Numbered from the stretch's first letter, positions 1 to 8,981 are shown. The stretch: DNA of 64,000 bases from Bacillus sp. CECT 9360 (GCF_918741275.1 NZ_CAKKNA010000007.1:124001-188000); one strand, 5' to 3'. Notes: generated by a model from the sequence alone, not told the origin. Numbers and translations are program-made.

Positions 1-1040
1 TGTTTCTGCCATCTTTTCTTATAAAATTTAATATACATACGGATACTCGCCATTAATCTTTTCGTACGGGAGAACTCCAGTTCAATAACAGGCTGGGCGA
101 TTGAAGCAATGAACTTGCTTGATAATATAATCGTAATGAGTAGTGATATGCCGGCGAGCATGACAAAGTTTTCAAGGTTGGTGAAGTAACTTTGGAACTC
201 ACTCTCCCGGAAAAATCGGACGAGGAATCCATGAAGCAAGTAAACATATAAAGTCTGTTTCCCCCATTGTGTAAAGAAATATTGTCCTCTTGGAACAAAG
301 GCCAAAAAGCTGAAAACCATGACCAGGCTTAATCCATAGAAGCCGAGTCGTTTAAACATGGATATGATACTGATCGCCTCAAGTTCTGAGTATGGTTTAG
401 AACCTAACAGCCACTTATAGTTGATGTCGGGATTAATATAGAAGCCGGCAAAGACAACGGCCATGATCACGAATGCCACGCTGCGTACCTTGATTGTAAG
501 TAGTTGTTTTATATGGTCTTTTGACAAGTGATAGCCAATCAAAAACAACGGAAAAAAAACAAACGTTCTCGAAAGGCTTAAATAGTTGGAAACTGAATCG
601 ACATACCCGACGAGAAGGGCAACCATAAACGCAATGAGAATGCCTGTCGCCGCTTTAAGCTTGGAAAATCCAAGAAGCATAATGTTCCAGCAGAATAGGC
701 TGATCAGAAACCAAAGGGACCAATGCGGGTCAAGAAAATCGATGGTCAACTTGGATTCGCTATATAAATAATAATAATAAACGGTATAAATAAGCTGGAA
801 AATAATATATGGAAGTATTAATTTTTTCGTAATTTTGGGCAGATACCCTTTCTCGTAAATCCCTTTGGCAAAAAAGCCGGAGACAAGGATGAAAGCTGGC
901 ATATGGAATGTGTATATCGTTTTATACAAGGAATAGATTAATTCATTATCGTTCACGTAAGATTTTAGCAGATGACCAAATACGACAAAAGCAATCAGTA
1001 AAAACTTTGCATTATCAAAAAAATAATCTCGTTGTCTCAT
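1..1040 (-). CDS. ykrP: Membrane acyltransferase (acyltransferase 3 family, YkrP-like), 3' end outside window
   Basis: Reading the minus strand from the ATG at 1040 gives an open frame of 346 codons that runs off the window edge, so the C-terminus is missing. The protein starts MRQRDYFFDNAKFLLI and continues with the pattern of OafA/fucose 4-O-acetylase type integral membrane acyltransferases: an N-terminal 'DNAKFLLI...VFGHLL' segment, 'FHMPAFILVSGFF' near residue 50, then about eight to ten hydrophobic segments. Such proteins transfer acyl groups from the cytoplasm to extracytoplasmic sugars; the substrate here is unknown. A GGAGGGG ribosome site precedes the ATG. It is divergent from kinE, as ykrP is in B. 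subtilis, which supports the name. Confidence 0.8.
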   Translation of the reverse strand, partial: MRQRDYFFDNAKFLLIAFVVFGHLLKSYVNDNELIYSLYKTIYTFHMPAFILVSGFFAKGIYEKGYLPKITKKLILPYIIFQLIYTVYYYYLYSESKLTIDFLDPHWSLWFLISLFCWNIMLLGFSKLKAATGILIAFMVALLVGYVDSVSNYLSLSRTFVFFPLFLIGYHLSKDHIKQLLTIKVRSVAFVIMAVVFAGFYINPDINYKWLLGSKPYSELEAISIISMFKRLGFYGLSLVMVFSFLAFVPRGQYFFTQWGKQTLYVYLLHGFLVRFFRESEFQSYFTNLENFVMLAGISLLITIILSSKFIASIAQPVIELEFSRTKRLMASIRMYIKFYKKRWQK

Positions 1041-1157
1041 GTTCCCCTCCGTTAATGCTTTATTCAAAAATAGCCATGTTATTATTCTTAATACCCGCCA
1101 TTATAGAAAATAAAGCGTCTAATTAAACATGTAATTTTACCCATTTTTTATTCAACT

Positions 1158-1187
1158 ATAGGAAAATTAGACATCGATGTAGAATAT
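1158..1187 (+). promoter_or_regulatory. SigH promoter of kinE
   Basis: ATAGGAAAA (1158-1166), a 12-nt spacer and GTAGAATAT (1179-1187) match every position of the SigH pattern RnAGGAwWW-N11/12-RnnGAATWW. Transcription would start just after 1190. This rules out the upstream TTG at 1187 as the kinE start. The match was found by eye. Confidence 0.75.
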
Positions 1188-1225
1188 TGGAGATAAAAGT
1201 GGTTTTTCGGAGGATTGAGGCTAAC

Positions 1226-3403
1226 ATGGAGAATGAAGCCATTATTGGCTATAAAAAAGAAATTGAAAAATTGAATAATCAAATGGATCAATTTAAAGAA
1301 TTAATCGATAACACATTAGAGTCCCTGATTTTAGTGGATAAAAATAGGTCGCTTATTTACGCTAATTTAGAAGCGTGTTCATTGTTGAATATTTCAAAGG
1401 CAGATATTCCTACGAGCAAACTTACTGACTTCCTGCAGGATATCCCGGAAAATGTTCTCGCTTATCAGGAAAAAAAGATTATTGAGGACGGAATTTATAA
1501 AGATGAATGGGTTGTTCAGCTTCCTGAAGGTGAGAAAAAACAGATTGAATTTATCGGTTTACCTTATGGCCGGCAGGGTGAAAAGATTTTCTATAGGCTG
1601 CGGGACGTAACAGCGGAACGGGCGCTATTGCAAGAACGAATGATGACGACCCAGATGTTTCTCGATGTGTTTAATAAAGCCGTGGATTGTATCATCATTT
1701 ACGACAAAAATGGAATCATCATTGATGCGAATGATTCATTTTGCAAAACGATGCTTTTGGAAAAGCATGAACTGGTAGGGAAGAACATCTTGGAATTTAT
1801 TGCCCCATCCCAGGAAGATGATTGGAGTAAGGGCATGGAAAAGGTTGTTTCTCTGGGGACTTGGACAGGGGAAATTGAAATGACCCCGGCCTATGGGAAA
1901 ATCAGATTTGAATATTCTACGAGCTCTAATATATTTAACAAGCATTATATGTCGATTTTTAGAAATATAACAGAAAAAGAAATCTTTGAGAAAAAATTAA
2001 AAAAAAGTGAACAAATTTTTTCCGACTTATTTGACCAAACGATGGATGCTATCGTTTTTTGGGATGAAAACGGTTTTATTTTCCGAGTGAATGACGCGGC
2101 TTGTAAAATCTTTGAATCAAAACGCGAGCATCTTGTCGGCAGGCACATATATGCTTACGTTTATAAAAAAGACAAAAAGTTCGAGGCTATGGCTGAAGCT
2201 TTCCGTGAAAAGGGAGAGGTCCGGGATGAGCTTCTTTACTACATGCCGAACGGGCAGTTAAAGCTGCTTGAATTAACAGCTAAAATGCATTCCAGTGAGG
2301 GCTATAACATTACAATTTTCAGGAATGTGAGTGAACGGTGGAAGATTGAAAAAAAACTGAGGAAAAGCGAGAAAAAGTTCCGTAAAATATTCGAGGGTTC
2401 GTTGGATGGAATGTTACTCTGGAACAAATTTGGCTTTGCGGATATTAACGAACTAGGTGCTAATGTACTGGAATTGCCGAAAGAAAAAATCTTGTCCATG
2501 ACAGTGGATGAGATATTACAAATGATCCCGGAAAATATTAAAAAGATGAACAGTCATATCGAGAATGTCATGGAGAATGGACAGGATAAAACCACCGTTC
2601 CTATTACTTTTGAAGCCGGGAAAATTAAATACATCGAGTTTTCGACGAGAAAAAACCTGTATTACGGGTTGCATTTGACGATATTCCGGGACGTGACCGA
2701 GCATTTGGAACTGCAGGAGCAAATCCGCAAATCTGATACGTTAAGCGTTGTTGGGGAGCTTGCCGCAGGGATCGCACATGAAATAAGGAACCCGATGACT
2801 GCTCTGAAAGGGTTTATACAGCTCCTGCAAGGCAGCGTGAAGGAAGACTTTTCAACCTATTTTAATGTTATCACTTCAGAATTGCAGAGGATTGAAAACA
2901 TTATTACTGAATTTCTGGTGCTGGCAAAACCGCAGGCATTGAGGTACTTTAAACAAAATTTGAACGGGATCATGCATGAAACTCTGGAACTGCTTAGAGC
3001 TCAGGCTTTGTTGGACAATATTCAATTCCACACTTCCTTTGAAGAAGAGAAATTTATGATTTTCTGTGAAGGGAATCAGTTAAAACAAGTTTTTATCAAT
3101 ATCGTCAAAAATGCGATAGAAGTTTCGCCGGATGGCGGTCATATTTACGTTGCGATAAAGCGCGAAGAGGAACATGTTCGGATTTCGATTATGGATGAAG
3201 GAGGAGGAATTTCGGAAGAAAAAATCAAGAGGTTGGGAGAGCCGTTTTATACGACAAAGGAACGGGGAACTGGACTCGGGTTGATGGTTAGCTATAAAAT
3301 AGTAGAAGAACATAAAGGATGGGTTGAAGTGGAAAGCGATGAAGGCAAAGGCACAACGTTTCATATCCTTCTTCCGTTCACTATGAATCAAGAGGAGTTA
3401 TAG
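1226..3403 (+). CDS. kinE: Sporulation sensor histidine kinase KinE
   Basis: Cytosolic multi-PAS histidine kinase of 725 residues that should feed phosphate into the Spo0F phosphorelay. Four PAS-like regions lie at about 20-130, 140-257, 263-378 and 382-497, several ending in the 'RNITEK' / 'RDVTE' PAC signature. They are followed by a HisKA domain with the phospho-acceptor in GIAHEIRNP (His518) and a HATPase_c domain with an N-box near 627 and GTGLGL near 681. There is no membrane segment. The ATG at 1226 follows AGGATTGAGG. A longer frame begins at TTG 1187, but that codon lies inside the promoter. ogt follows after 2 nt, the same gene pair as in B. subtilis. Confidence 0.9.
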   Translation: MENEAIIGYKKEIEKLNNQMDQFKELIDNTLESLILVDKNRSLIYANLEACSLLNISKADIPTSKLTDFLQDIPENVLAYQEKKIIEDGIYKDEWVVQLPEGEKKQIEFIGLPYGRQGEKIFYRLRDVTAERALLQERMMTTQMFLDVFNKAVDCIIIYDKNGIIIDANDSFCKTMLLEKHELVGKNILEFIAPSQEDDWSKGMEKVVSLGTWTGEIEMTPAYGKIRFEYSTSSNIFNKHYMSIFRNITEKEIFEKKLKKSEQIFSDLFDQTMDAIVFWDENGFIFRVNDAACKIFESKREHLVGRHIYAYVYKKDKKFEAMAEAFREKGEVRDELLYYMPNGQLKLLELTAKMHSSEGYNITIFRNVSERWKIEKKLRKSEKKFRKIFEGSLDGMLLWNKFGFADINELGANVLELPKEKILSMTVDEILQMIPENIKKMNSHIENVMENGQDKTTVPITFEAGKIKYIEFSTRKNLYYGLHLTIFRDVTEHLELQEQIRKSDTLSVVGELAAGIAHEIRNPMTALKGFIQLLQGSVKEDFSTYFNVITSELQRIENIITEFLVLAKPQALRYFKQNLNGIMHETLELLRAQALLDNIQFHTSFEEEKFMIFCEGNQLKQVFINIVKNAIEVSPDGGHIYVAIKREEEHVRISIMDEGGGISEEKIKRLGEPFYTTKERGTGLGLMVSYKIVEEHKGWVEVESDEGKGTTFHILLPFTMNQEEL

Positions 3404-3405
3404 CC

Positions 3406-3903
3406 ATGGCAGCTTTATTCTATAGTGTATATGAAAACCCGCTCGTCGGCAGGTTATATCTAATTGCGAGTGAGACGGAGCTAATTACGATATCAATAGG
3501 AGAGCCGGATTTTCTTCAGAGTTGCAGGAAGTATCCGTGCAGCCGTAGGGATGACATGCCCATTTTTCCCACGCTTGCTTCATTGTTTGACCGTTATTTT
3601 TCAGGTGAAGATATCGATTTTCTGCTGCCGCTCTTTAGCAGCGGGACTGAATTTCAAAAAGCGGTATGGGGAGAAATCAGCAAGATCCCCTATGGCGAAA
3701 CGAGAACATACAGTGAAATTGCCATGTCAATCAATCGCCCTAAAGCTGTAAGGGCAGTTGGACAGGCTAGCCGTGCTAATCCGTTTCCCTTCATTGTTCC
3801 ATGCCACCGGGTGATTGGCAAGAATGGATCGCTGACAGGCTATGCTGGCAGTAAAACCCCTATAAAAGAAAGCCTTTTAAAGCTGGAAAAGGCGATTGTC
3901 TAG
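3406..3903 (+). CDS. ogt: Methylated-DNA--protein-cysteine methyltransferase
   Basis: Suicide DNA-repair protein of 165 residues that moves the methyl group from O6-methylguanine to its own cysteine. The active-site motif PCHRVIG is present with Cys133 as acceptor. The helix-turn-helix segment carrying 'RAVGQASRANP' precedes it, and the N-terminal ribonuclease-like domain is of normal length. It starts 2 nt after the kinE stop, its ribosome site GAGGAG lying inside the last kinE codons, so translation is probably coupled. The two genes form an operon. Confidence 0.94.
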   Translation: MAALFYSVYENPLVGRLYLIASETELITISIGEPDFLQSCRKYPCSRRDDMPIFPTLASLFDRYFSGEDIDFLLPLFSSGTEFQKAVWGEISKIPYGETRTYSEIAMSINRPKAVRAVGQASRANPFPFIVPCHRVIGKNGSLTGYAGSKTPIKESLLKLEKAIV

Positions 3904-3905
3904 AT

Positions 3906-3943
3906 AGAAGCGGAAGCACTTCGGCAAAGATGCTTCCGCTTCT
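3906..3943 (+). terminator. Hairpin after ogt
   Basis: A perfect 13-bp stem, AGAAGCGGAAGCA with TGCTTCCGCTTCT, and a 12-nt loop lie 3 nt after the ogt stop. The downstream arm is followed only by GTTTAGC, so as an intrinsic terminator it is weak. It also lies between convergent genes. Confidence 0.5.
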
Positions 3944-3965
3944 GTTTAGCGAATAAGTATAATTT

Positions 3966-4018
3966 TTCAACTTTGATGATGTCTAGCTACAACGTAGAGG
4001 ACGTGACCTGTGCTCTTC
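3966..4018. repeat. Truncated copy of the 'TGTCTAGCTACA' interspersed repeat
   Basis: CAACTTTGATGATGTCTAGC and the following bases closely resemble the left end of the longer repeat at 15955-16212 (AACTTTGAAAGATGTCTAGC). It also carries a GAGGACGTGAC piece like the mini-hairpins of that copy. Only about 50 bp remain here. Confidence 0.55.
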
Positions 4019-4462
4019 TTATTTATTTGCCTCTTTTGGCTGGCTAACGATTACCTCAACGATATTGCTTTTAGTATCTTCCCATTCCAGGAAGGTTTCC
4101 AAGTCCTTATCAACTTGCGAAATCACAAAACCGATTAATGCTACATCATCCAGAATACCGAGTCCGAATAGAAAATCAGGGATGACATCTATGGGCGAGA
4201 CGAAATAAACGACCGAAAGTAAGATCATGAATAGAGATCGATAAGGGATTTCGCGATATTCGCCTTTGGCCCATGCTTTTAACATGTTAAACATCGTCTG
4301 AAGCCGTCCCCAAACCCCCTTTAAGGTCAGTTCGTTCTTTTTTGCTTTATTGCTTGCTTTATTTACGAGACCCTTCGTTTCGTTTTTGTTATCTGCATAA
4401 CGTGTTACCTCGTTTTTAAAAAGAGAATAGGCCATTTTGGTAACAAACATTTTGCGCAACAT
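4019..4462 (-). CDS. YkvA-like DUF1232 membrane protein
   Basis: 147 residues. The C-terminal half carries the DUF1232 signature: 'IPYRSL' followed by a hydrophobic stretch, then 'SPIDVIPDFLFGLGILDDVALIG', written here as SPIDVIPDF and GILDDVALIG. One or two short membrane segments fall at about 78-115. The N-terminal 70 residues are basic and low in complexity. YkvA-family proteins have no established biochemical role. In B. subtilis ykvA sits beside spo0E, as here. The ribosome site (minus strand GGAGGGATGATCG) is somewhat distant, so the start is probable but not certain. Confidence 0.75.
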   Translation of the reverse strand: MLRKMFVTKMAYSLFKNEVTRYADNKNETKGLVNKASNKAKKNELTLKGVWGRLQTMFNMLKAWAKGEYREIPYRSLFMILLSVVYFVSPIDVIPDFLFGLGILDDVALIGFVISQVDKDLETFLEWEDTKSNIVEVIVSQPKEANK

Positions 4463-4556
4463 TCGATCATCCCTCCTATTTACATTCTTATTAGTAGATT
4501 ACCACCAACCAGCGAGAAAAAACCTGCCAGGTTTTTCGGGAGTAGAGAAATCCTCT

Positions 4557-4602
4557 TTCGACAAAACAAATATATTGTCATAATATCGGAAGTTTTGTCT
4601 AA
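4557..4602. promoter_or_regulatory. Pair of candidate Spo0A boxes
   Basis: TTCGACAAA at 4557-4565 is the exact complement of the 0A box TTTGTCGAA. TTTGTCTAA at 4594-4602 on the plus strand matches it at eight of nine positions. They lie between the divergent ykvA-like and spo0E-like genes, just upstream of the candidate spo0E-like promoter. Confidence 0.4.
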
Positions 4603-4616
4603 CTTTTGCGAATGTG

Positions 4617-4645
4617 TTTACATGTTTTAAATATTTTGTAATAAT
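4617..4645 (+). promoter_or_regulatory. Candidate SigA promoter of the spo0E-like gene
   Basis: TTTACA (4617-4622) and AATAAT (4640-4645) are 17 nt apart, about 50 nt before the start codon. This is a moderate match. Confidence 0.45.
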
Positions 4646-4692
4646 CCTTAAGTATTCTGTTTATTCATGTGAGAAGGATGTGTTTTTTAACC

Positions 4693-4863
4693 ATGGAAGG
4701 GAAAAGAATTGCCGAGGTATATTCAGAAATCCAAATAAAACGCTTTGAAATGATTGAAATTGCGGAGATGTACGGGCTGACAGATGAATATACCATCCGT
4801 ACAAGCCAGGAGCTCGACCAGCTCATGAATGAGTATCACTATTTAAAGTACTCCGTAAGTTAA
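4693..4863 (+). CDS. Spo0E-type aspartyl-phosphate phosphatase
   Basis: A 56-residue protein of the Spo0E family, which removes phosphate from Spo0A~P and so delays sporulation. The family pattern is clear: 'IKRFEMIEIAEMYGLTDEYT' followed by SQELDQLMNEYHYL, containing the SxELD catalytic motif. The start ATG 4693 is chosen because the family begins shortly before the first helix. GTG 4669 and ATG 4678 are in frame but lie at or before the AGAAGGA ribosome site. Position beside the ykvA-like gene matches spo0E of B. subtilis, but the short length fits any family member. Confidence 0.82.
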   Translation: MEGKRIAEVYSEIQIKRFEMIEIAEMYGLTDEYTIRTSQELDQLMNEYHYLKYSVS

Positions 4864-4928
4864 AACACTATAATTCCAGAAGTGACGCGAGTATATTCTG
4901 CAGATTTTCTGTTAATTAAAAACAGGGC

Positions 4929-4961
4929 GAGACAGGTCCAATCGATTTCTGGTCTCATTTT
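4929..4961 (+). terminator. Weak terminator after the spo0E-like gene
   Basis: GAGAC and GTCTC arms enclose an 18-nt loop and are followed by ATTTTA. The stem is short and the call tentative. Confidence 0.35.
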
Positions 4962-5252
4962 ATCAGATACATAACTGCCCCTACCCATAGACCTTCTTGA
5001 TGATTGTCATCGCTTTTTCATCGAATTAAATTCCGCTTTTGGAATGCTCCAAATCTATATGCGGTATGTTCTTTTCCGTATTGTCTAGTCAATACCACTA
5101 ATTAAACCTTCGATTACAGATACTCTGGTATGAGGACCAGCAGGAAGATGCCCGCCTGAGTGTGTCAGTAATCGACTCCTTGATGAATCGAATCACCATC
5201 GACTTGTCCTTCTATAAATGAAAATACTAAAATCAACGATGGGTACGAAAGA
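4962..5252. other. Gene-free spacer
   Basis: I see no coding pattern on either strand. A long-range inverted repeat, TCGATTAC (5110-5117) and GTAATCGA (5168-5175), is the only structure noticed. Confidence 0.5.
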
Positions 5253-5975
5253 TTTTCCGCAACGAAAAAAGGGATTGGCAACAAAAATAGAATTTCGGCA
5301 ACCAAAGTCTCTATTCCGACAACAAAACTAGTTAAATCGGCAACAAAACGGAATTTTCCGCAACGAAAAAAGGGATTGGCAACAAAAATAGAATTTCGGC
5401 AACCAAAGTCTCTGTTCCGGCAACAAAACTAGTTAAATCGGCAACAAAACGGAATTTTCCGCAACGAAAAAAGGAACTGGCAACAAAAATAGAATTCCGA
5501 CAACCAAAGTCCCTGTACCGGCAACAAAATTAGTTAAATCGGCAACAAAATCGAATTTTCCGCAACGAAAAAAGGGCCAGGCAACAAAAACAGAATTCCG
5601 GCAACCAAAGTCTCTGTACCGGCAACAAAACTAGTTAAATCGGCAACAAAACCGAATTTTTCGCAACGAAAAAAGGGCCAGGCAACAAAAACAGAATTCC
5701 GACAACCAAAGTCCCTGTACCGGCAACAAAATTAGTTAAATCGGCAACAAAACGGAAATTTCCGCAACGAAAAAAGGAACTGGCAACAAAAACAGAATTC
5801 CGACAACCAAAGTCCCTGTACCGGCAACAAAACTAGTTAAATCGGCAACAAAATCGAAATTTCCGCAACGAAAAAAGGAACTGGCAACAAAAACAGAATT
5901 TCGGCAACCAAAGTCTCTATTCCGACAACAAAACTAGTTAAATCGGCAACAAAATGGAATTTTCCACAACGAAAA
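5253..5975. repeat. Tandem array: seven 101-bp units plus a partial eighth
   Basis: Units begin at 5253, 5354, 5455, 5556, 5657, 5758 and 5859, each exactly 101 bp, and a partial unit starts at 5960. Each unit begins (T/A)TTTCCGCAACGAAAAAAG and contains five 'CAAC(A/G)AAA'-type blocks spaced 19, 20, 21, 21 and 20 nt. Units differ by scattered substitutions but no indels. Because 101 is not a multiple of three and frames are closed, it is not coding. Unlike CRISPR, there are no unique spacers. The final partial unit runs into the terminator of the minus-strand fsr-like gene. Confidence 0.95.
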
Positions 5976-5997
5976 GAAGTCCTGCTTCAGACTTCTT
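5974..5997 (-). terminator. Terminator of the fsr-like gene
   Basis: AAGAAGT (5974-5980) pairs with ACTTCTT (5991-5997). On the minus strand the stem is followed by TTTTCGTTG. The stem includes the stop-codon region of the gene and the edge of the 101-bp array. Confidence 0.6.
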
Positions 5998-7219
5998 TTG
6001 GATACCAATTTTTCAAGGTTTCATCAGATGGTAAGAAGAAACCTATCATCCCAAGGAGCGGCAGGAAACCAACCATCTTGATCATGCTGCTGATCCCGAT
6101 GGAATCTGCGATCGAACCTAAAGCGACCGATCCTACCGCACCCATTCCAAAGGCCAGGCCTACGGTTAATCCAGCCATAGTGCCCACCTTACCAGGGACA
6201 AGCTCTTGCGCATACACGACCGTGACGGAAAAGCTGGTCATAATGATAAAACCGCTTATCATCAGTAAGATGAATGTTGCGGAAGAGCTGGCAAACGGCA
6301 CAAGAATCGTGATGGGCGCACTTCCGGCCAGCGAAAATAAAATAACTTTCTTCCTGCCGAACCGGTCAGCTAGCGGGCCGCCAACGAAGGTGCCCAGCGC
6401 TCCGGCAGCCAGGAAGGCAAAGATGAAGAATTGGGCAGTTTTAATAGTGAATGAATATTCCCCAATCAAATAAAATGCATAAAAATTTGTGATACAGGCT
6501 ACGTACCACGAGCGGGCAAAAATGATGAAAAGGATTAAAAATAACGCGATTCCAATCTTTTTCCCGATTGTGGATTTGGCACCAGTTTTTTTGTTTGTCT
6601 TCTTTGGCTGAAAATGGATCAATTGACCAGAATACCATCTCGCAATGTACATTAATAATAAGACCGCTGTAAAGGCCACAGGTGCGAACCAGAGCGCTCC
6701 TTTTTGTCCAAAAGGAACAAGAACAATTGCCGTTATCAGCGGAGCAAGTGCTTGACCGGTGTTGCCCCCAACCTGGTAAATCGATTGGGAAAGCCCTCTT
6801 TTAGGACCACCGGCCATGAAAGCAACCCTCGAACCTTCTGGATGAAATACGGCAGAGCCGATGCCGATTAAGATGACCGACAAAATAACTACATAATAGT
6901 TTGGTGCTAACGCTAACAGTACCATCCCTGCAAGCGAGCTTGTAAGACCAATTGGCAGAGCGAAGGGTAGTGGCCTCTTATCTGTATACCAGCCGACCGC
7001 AGGCTGCATGATAGAGGATATAATGTTTAGAGCGAAAGCGATCATTCCAAGCTGCGTATAGCTTAACGACATTGTTTCCCCAATAATCGGAAACATGGCC
7101 GGAACAACAGCCTGAAGGGAATCATTAAGCAAATGGCAAACTCCAATAATGAATAGAACATTATAGGCAGTAGTCTGTTCGGCTGGTATTTTTTTAACTG
7201 GTTGTGCTGTGCTGGACAT
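5987..7219 (-). CDS. MFS transporter, fosmidomycin-resistance (Fsr) type
   Basis: 410 residues with about twelve membrane segments. The order of motifs follows the Fsr subfamily of the major facilitator superfamily: 'CHLLNDSLQAVVPAMFPI' in helix 1, 'QPAVGWYTDKRPLP' in loop 2-3, FHPEGSRVAF in helix 4 and SQSIYQVGGNTGQ in helix 5. The second half begins near residue 222 with the loop motif GPLADRFGRKK at about 285. Related E. coli Fsr exports fosmidomycin, but the natural substrate here is unknown. It is probably monocistronic, 43 nt downstream of kinD and on the same strand. Confidence 0.85.
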   Translation of the reverse strand: MSSTAQPVKKIPAEQTTAYNVLFIIGVCHLLNDSLQAVVPAMFPIIGETMSLSYTQLGMIAFALNIISSIMQPAVGWYTDKRPLPFALPIGLTSSLAGMVLLALAPNYYVVILSVILIGIGSAVFHPEGSRVAFMAGGPKRGLSQSIYQVGGNTGQALAPLITAIVLVPFGQKGALWFAPVAFTAVLLLMYIARWYSGQLIHFQPKKTNKKTGAKSTIGKKIGIALFLILFIIFARSWYVACITNFYAFYLIGEYSFTIKTAQFFIFAFLAAGALGTFVGGPLADRFGRKKVILFSLAGSAPITILVPFASSSATFILLMISGFIIMTSFSVTVVYAQELVPGKVGTMAGLTVGLAFGMGAVGSVALGSIADSIGISSMIKMVGFLPLLGMIGFFLPSDETLKNWYPKEV

Positions 7220-7262
7220 AAACGAAGCTCCTAACTAACTTTTTCTATAAACAGTGTCTGGA

Positions 7263-8762
7263 TCACGGTTCACTTGCGGTTGGAATCGTTATAATCGCCT
7301 GGGTGCCATGGTTCTTTTTGCTTGTAAGGTGAATGCTTCCGTGAAACTGTTCGACTATCCGCCTGCATACATAGAGTCCCAAACCGGTTCCTGACTCTTT
7401 AGATGAATAGAAGGGATCAAAGACATTCTTGAGATTTTCTTCTGTTATCCCGTATCCTGTATCGGTAATGGTAATAATGGCATTACCCGATTGATTAGAT
7501 AATTCAATCATTAGTTCTCCGCCATCCGGCATGGCTTCAAACCCATTTTTAGCAATGTTCAAGATAACTTGCTTTATTTGATCGGACGACCCAATAATTA
7601 AAACCGGATCGTCATGCACTAAAACAGTAAGTGTAACATCATAAAGGCTTGCTTCGGACTCTAGAAGAGGTTGTAAATCGTTAAGAGCTGTTCTAGTATC
7701 AATAGTGGCTAATTTTTGCGCAGTTGGTTTCCCCAGGACGATAAACTCGCTGACGATGCCGTCTATCCGCTCAATCTCCTTCATAATCACGGAAAAATAA
7801 AGTTGATCCTTCTCATCTGTGTATTTCTCTTCCAACAATTGGATAAGCCCTTTAATGCCGGTGAGCGGGTTTTTAATCTCGTGGGCAGTGCTCGCGGCAA
7901 GAGTGCCGACAACCTCGAGTTTTTGGGCCTCGTTCAGTTCTTTCTGTCTCTTGGTTTCTCTGCTAAGTAACAGGTACTTAACAATTAAGAAAAGGACATG
8001 GGCCACAATCACCGCATAAATAAGCCCACTAATGAAGGACTTATAATCAAATGTTTCCATATTAGGATTCACTTTTACATGTAAATGCCATGATCCCTCA
8101 TCCAAAGGGATGATCACCCAGTTATTGTCTTCTGGCTGTTTATTCTCGGGATTAATCTCCAAAATGGATTCGTTCTCTTTATTTTCAACTCTAATTGAAT
8201 AATCAGGAGTCAGAATGGACATGACATTTTCCATATAATCGATTCTAATCTTGGCCATTACAAAACCGCTCACATTGTTTTCTTTGTCGAGAATCGGTGC
8301 CGATATAGAAAAATAATTAAAGTTTTCCTGCTCATTTACACGTTTATCAGATATTACTGGTTTCTTAGTTAGCAGGACCGTTTCTATATGGGTTTGATCC
8401 ATTAAGTGTTTATGGATTAGATTTTCGTTCGTTCCCGTTATCACGTATCCTTCTGCGTTAAGCCAGTACATACCGGCATAGCGAGGATCTGTATTTTTTG
8501 CTCGGGCCAGGAGGTCCTTCATCTTCTGCTCGTCATTTTGAAGGGAGGTACCGCTCAATGCCAGAACCTCAAGATTGTTTTTTGTCTCCTTTATCACCTG
8601 ATCCAAAGATTGATGATGGATAGAGCCGACCCATTCAGCCTTTTCCTTTAGTGAAGAACTAGCTTTCTTTTCCAACTGAATAAAATATATAAAGCAAAAG
8701 ATGAGGAGTGGCAATACGACAATGCCAATATATAAAATGATATTTTGCTTGTTTTTAAACAT
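7263..8762 (-). CDS. kinD: Sporulation sensor histidine kinase KinD
   Basis: Membrane histidine kinase of 499 residues closely following B. subtilis KinD. It has membrane segment 1 at about 7-27, an extracytoplasmic Cache sensor with 'DPRYAGMYWLNAEG' and 'ISAPILDKENNVSG', and membrane segment 2 at about 240-265. The HisKA domain has its acceptor in STAHEIKNPLTGIKG (His294) and the HATPase domain has NGFEAMPDGG and GTGLGLYVC. It should phosphorylate Spo0F or related targets in response to an external ligand. mhqR lies upstream and divergent; in B. subtilis kinD and mhqR are also adjacent. Confidence 0.88.
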   Translation of the reverse strand: MFKNKQNIILYIGIVVLPLLIFCFIYFIQLEKKASSSLKEKAEWVGSIHHQSLDQVIKETKNNLEVLALSGTSLQNDEQKMKDLLARAKNTDPRYAGMYWLNAEGYVITGTNENLIHKHLMDQTHIETVLLTKKPVISDKRVNEQENFNYFSISAPILDKENNVSGFVMAKIRIDYMENVMSILTPDYSIRVENKENESILEINPENKQPEDNNWVIIPLDEGSWHLHVKVNPNMETFDYKSFISGLIYAVIVAHVLFLIVKYLLLSRETKRQKELNEAQKLEVVGTLAASTAHEIKNPLTGIKGLIQLLEEKYTDEKDQLYFSVIMKEIERIDGIVSEFIVLGKPTAQKLATIDTRTALNDLQPLLESEASLYDVTLTVLVHDDPVLIIGSSDQIKQVILNIAKNGFEAMPDGGELMIELSNQSGNAIITITDTGYGITEENLKNVFDPFYSSKESGTGLGLYVCRRIVEQFHGSIHLTSKKNHGTQAIITIPTASEP

Positions 8763-8981
8763 TTTTCCCCGCTACTTTTTTGTTTTTTTCATAGTATAAC
8801 AGATGATGTGATGAATCAGCAAAAAATGCTGGTATATCAATGTTTACAAGGAGTTTGCTCATGCTTTAAAACGGTAGAAATCACATGATAATCACATTTA
8901 TCGCGAATTTACTATATTAAGAATGTTTCAAAAAAAGTTTTCAATCTCTTTATTCACGCCCGCGATATATCGGATAAGCAG

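Noticed and set aside
1187-1225. TTG 1187 as the start of kinE
   Set aside because: It lies inside the SigH promoter and has no ribosome site.
5253-5975. CRISPR array
   Set aside because: The repeats are 101 bp and directly abut, with no unique spacers, and no cas genes lie nearby.
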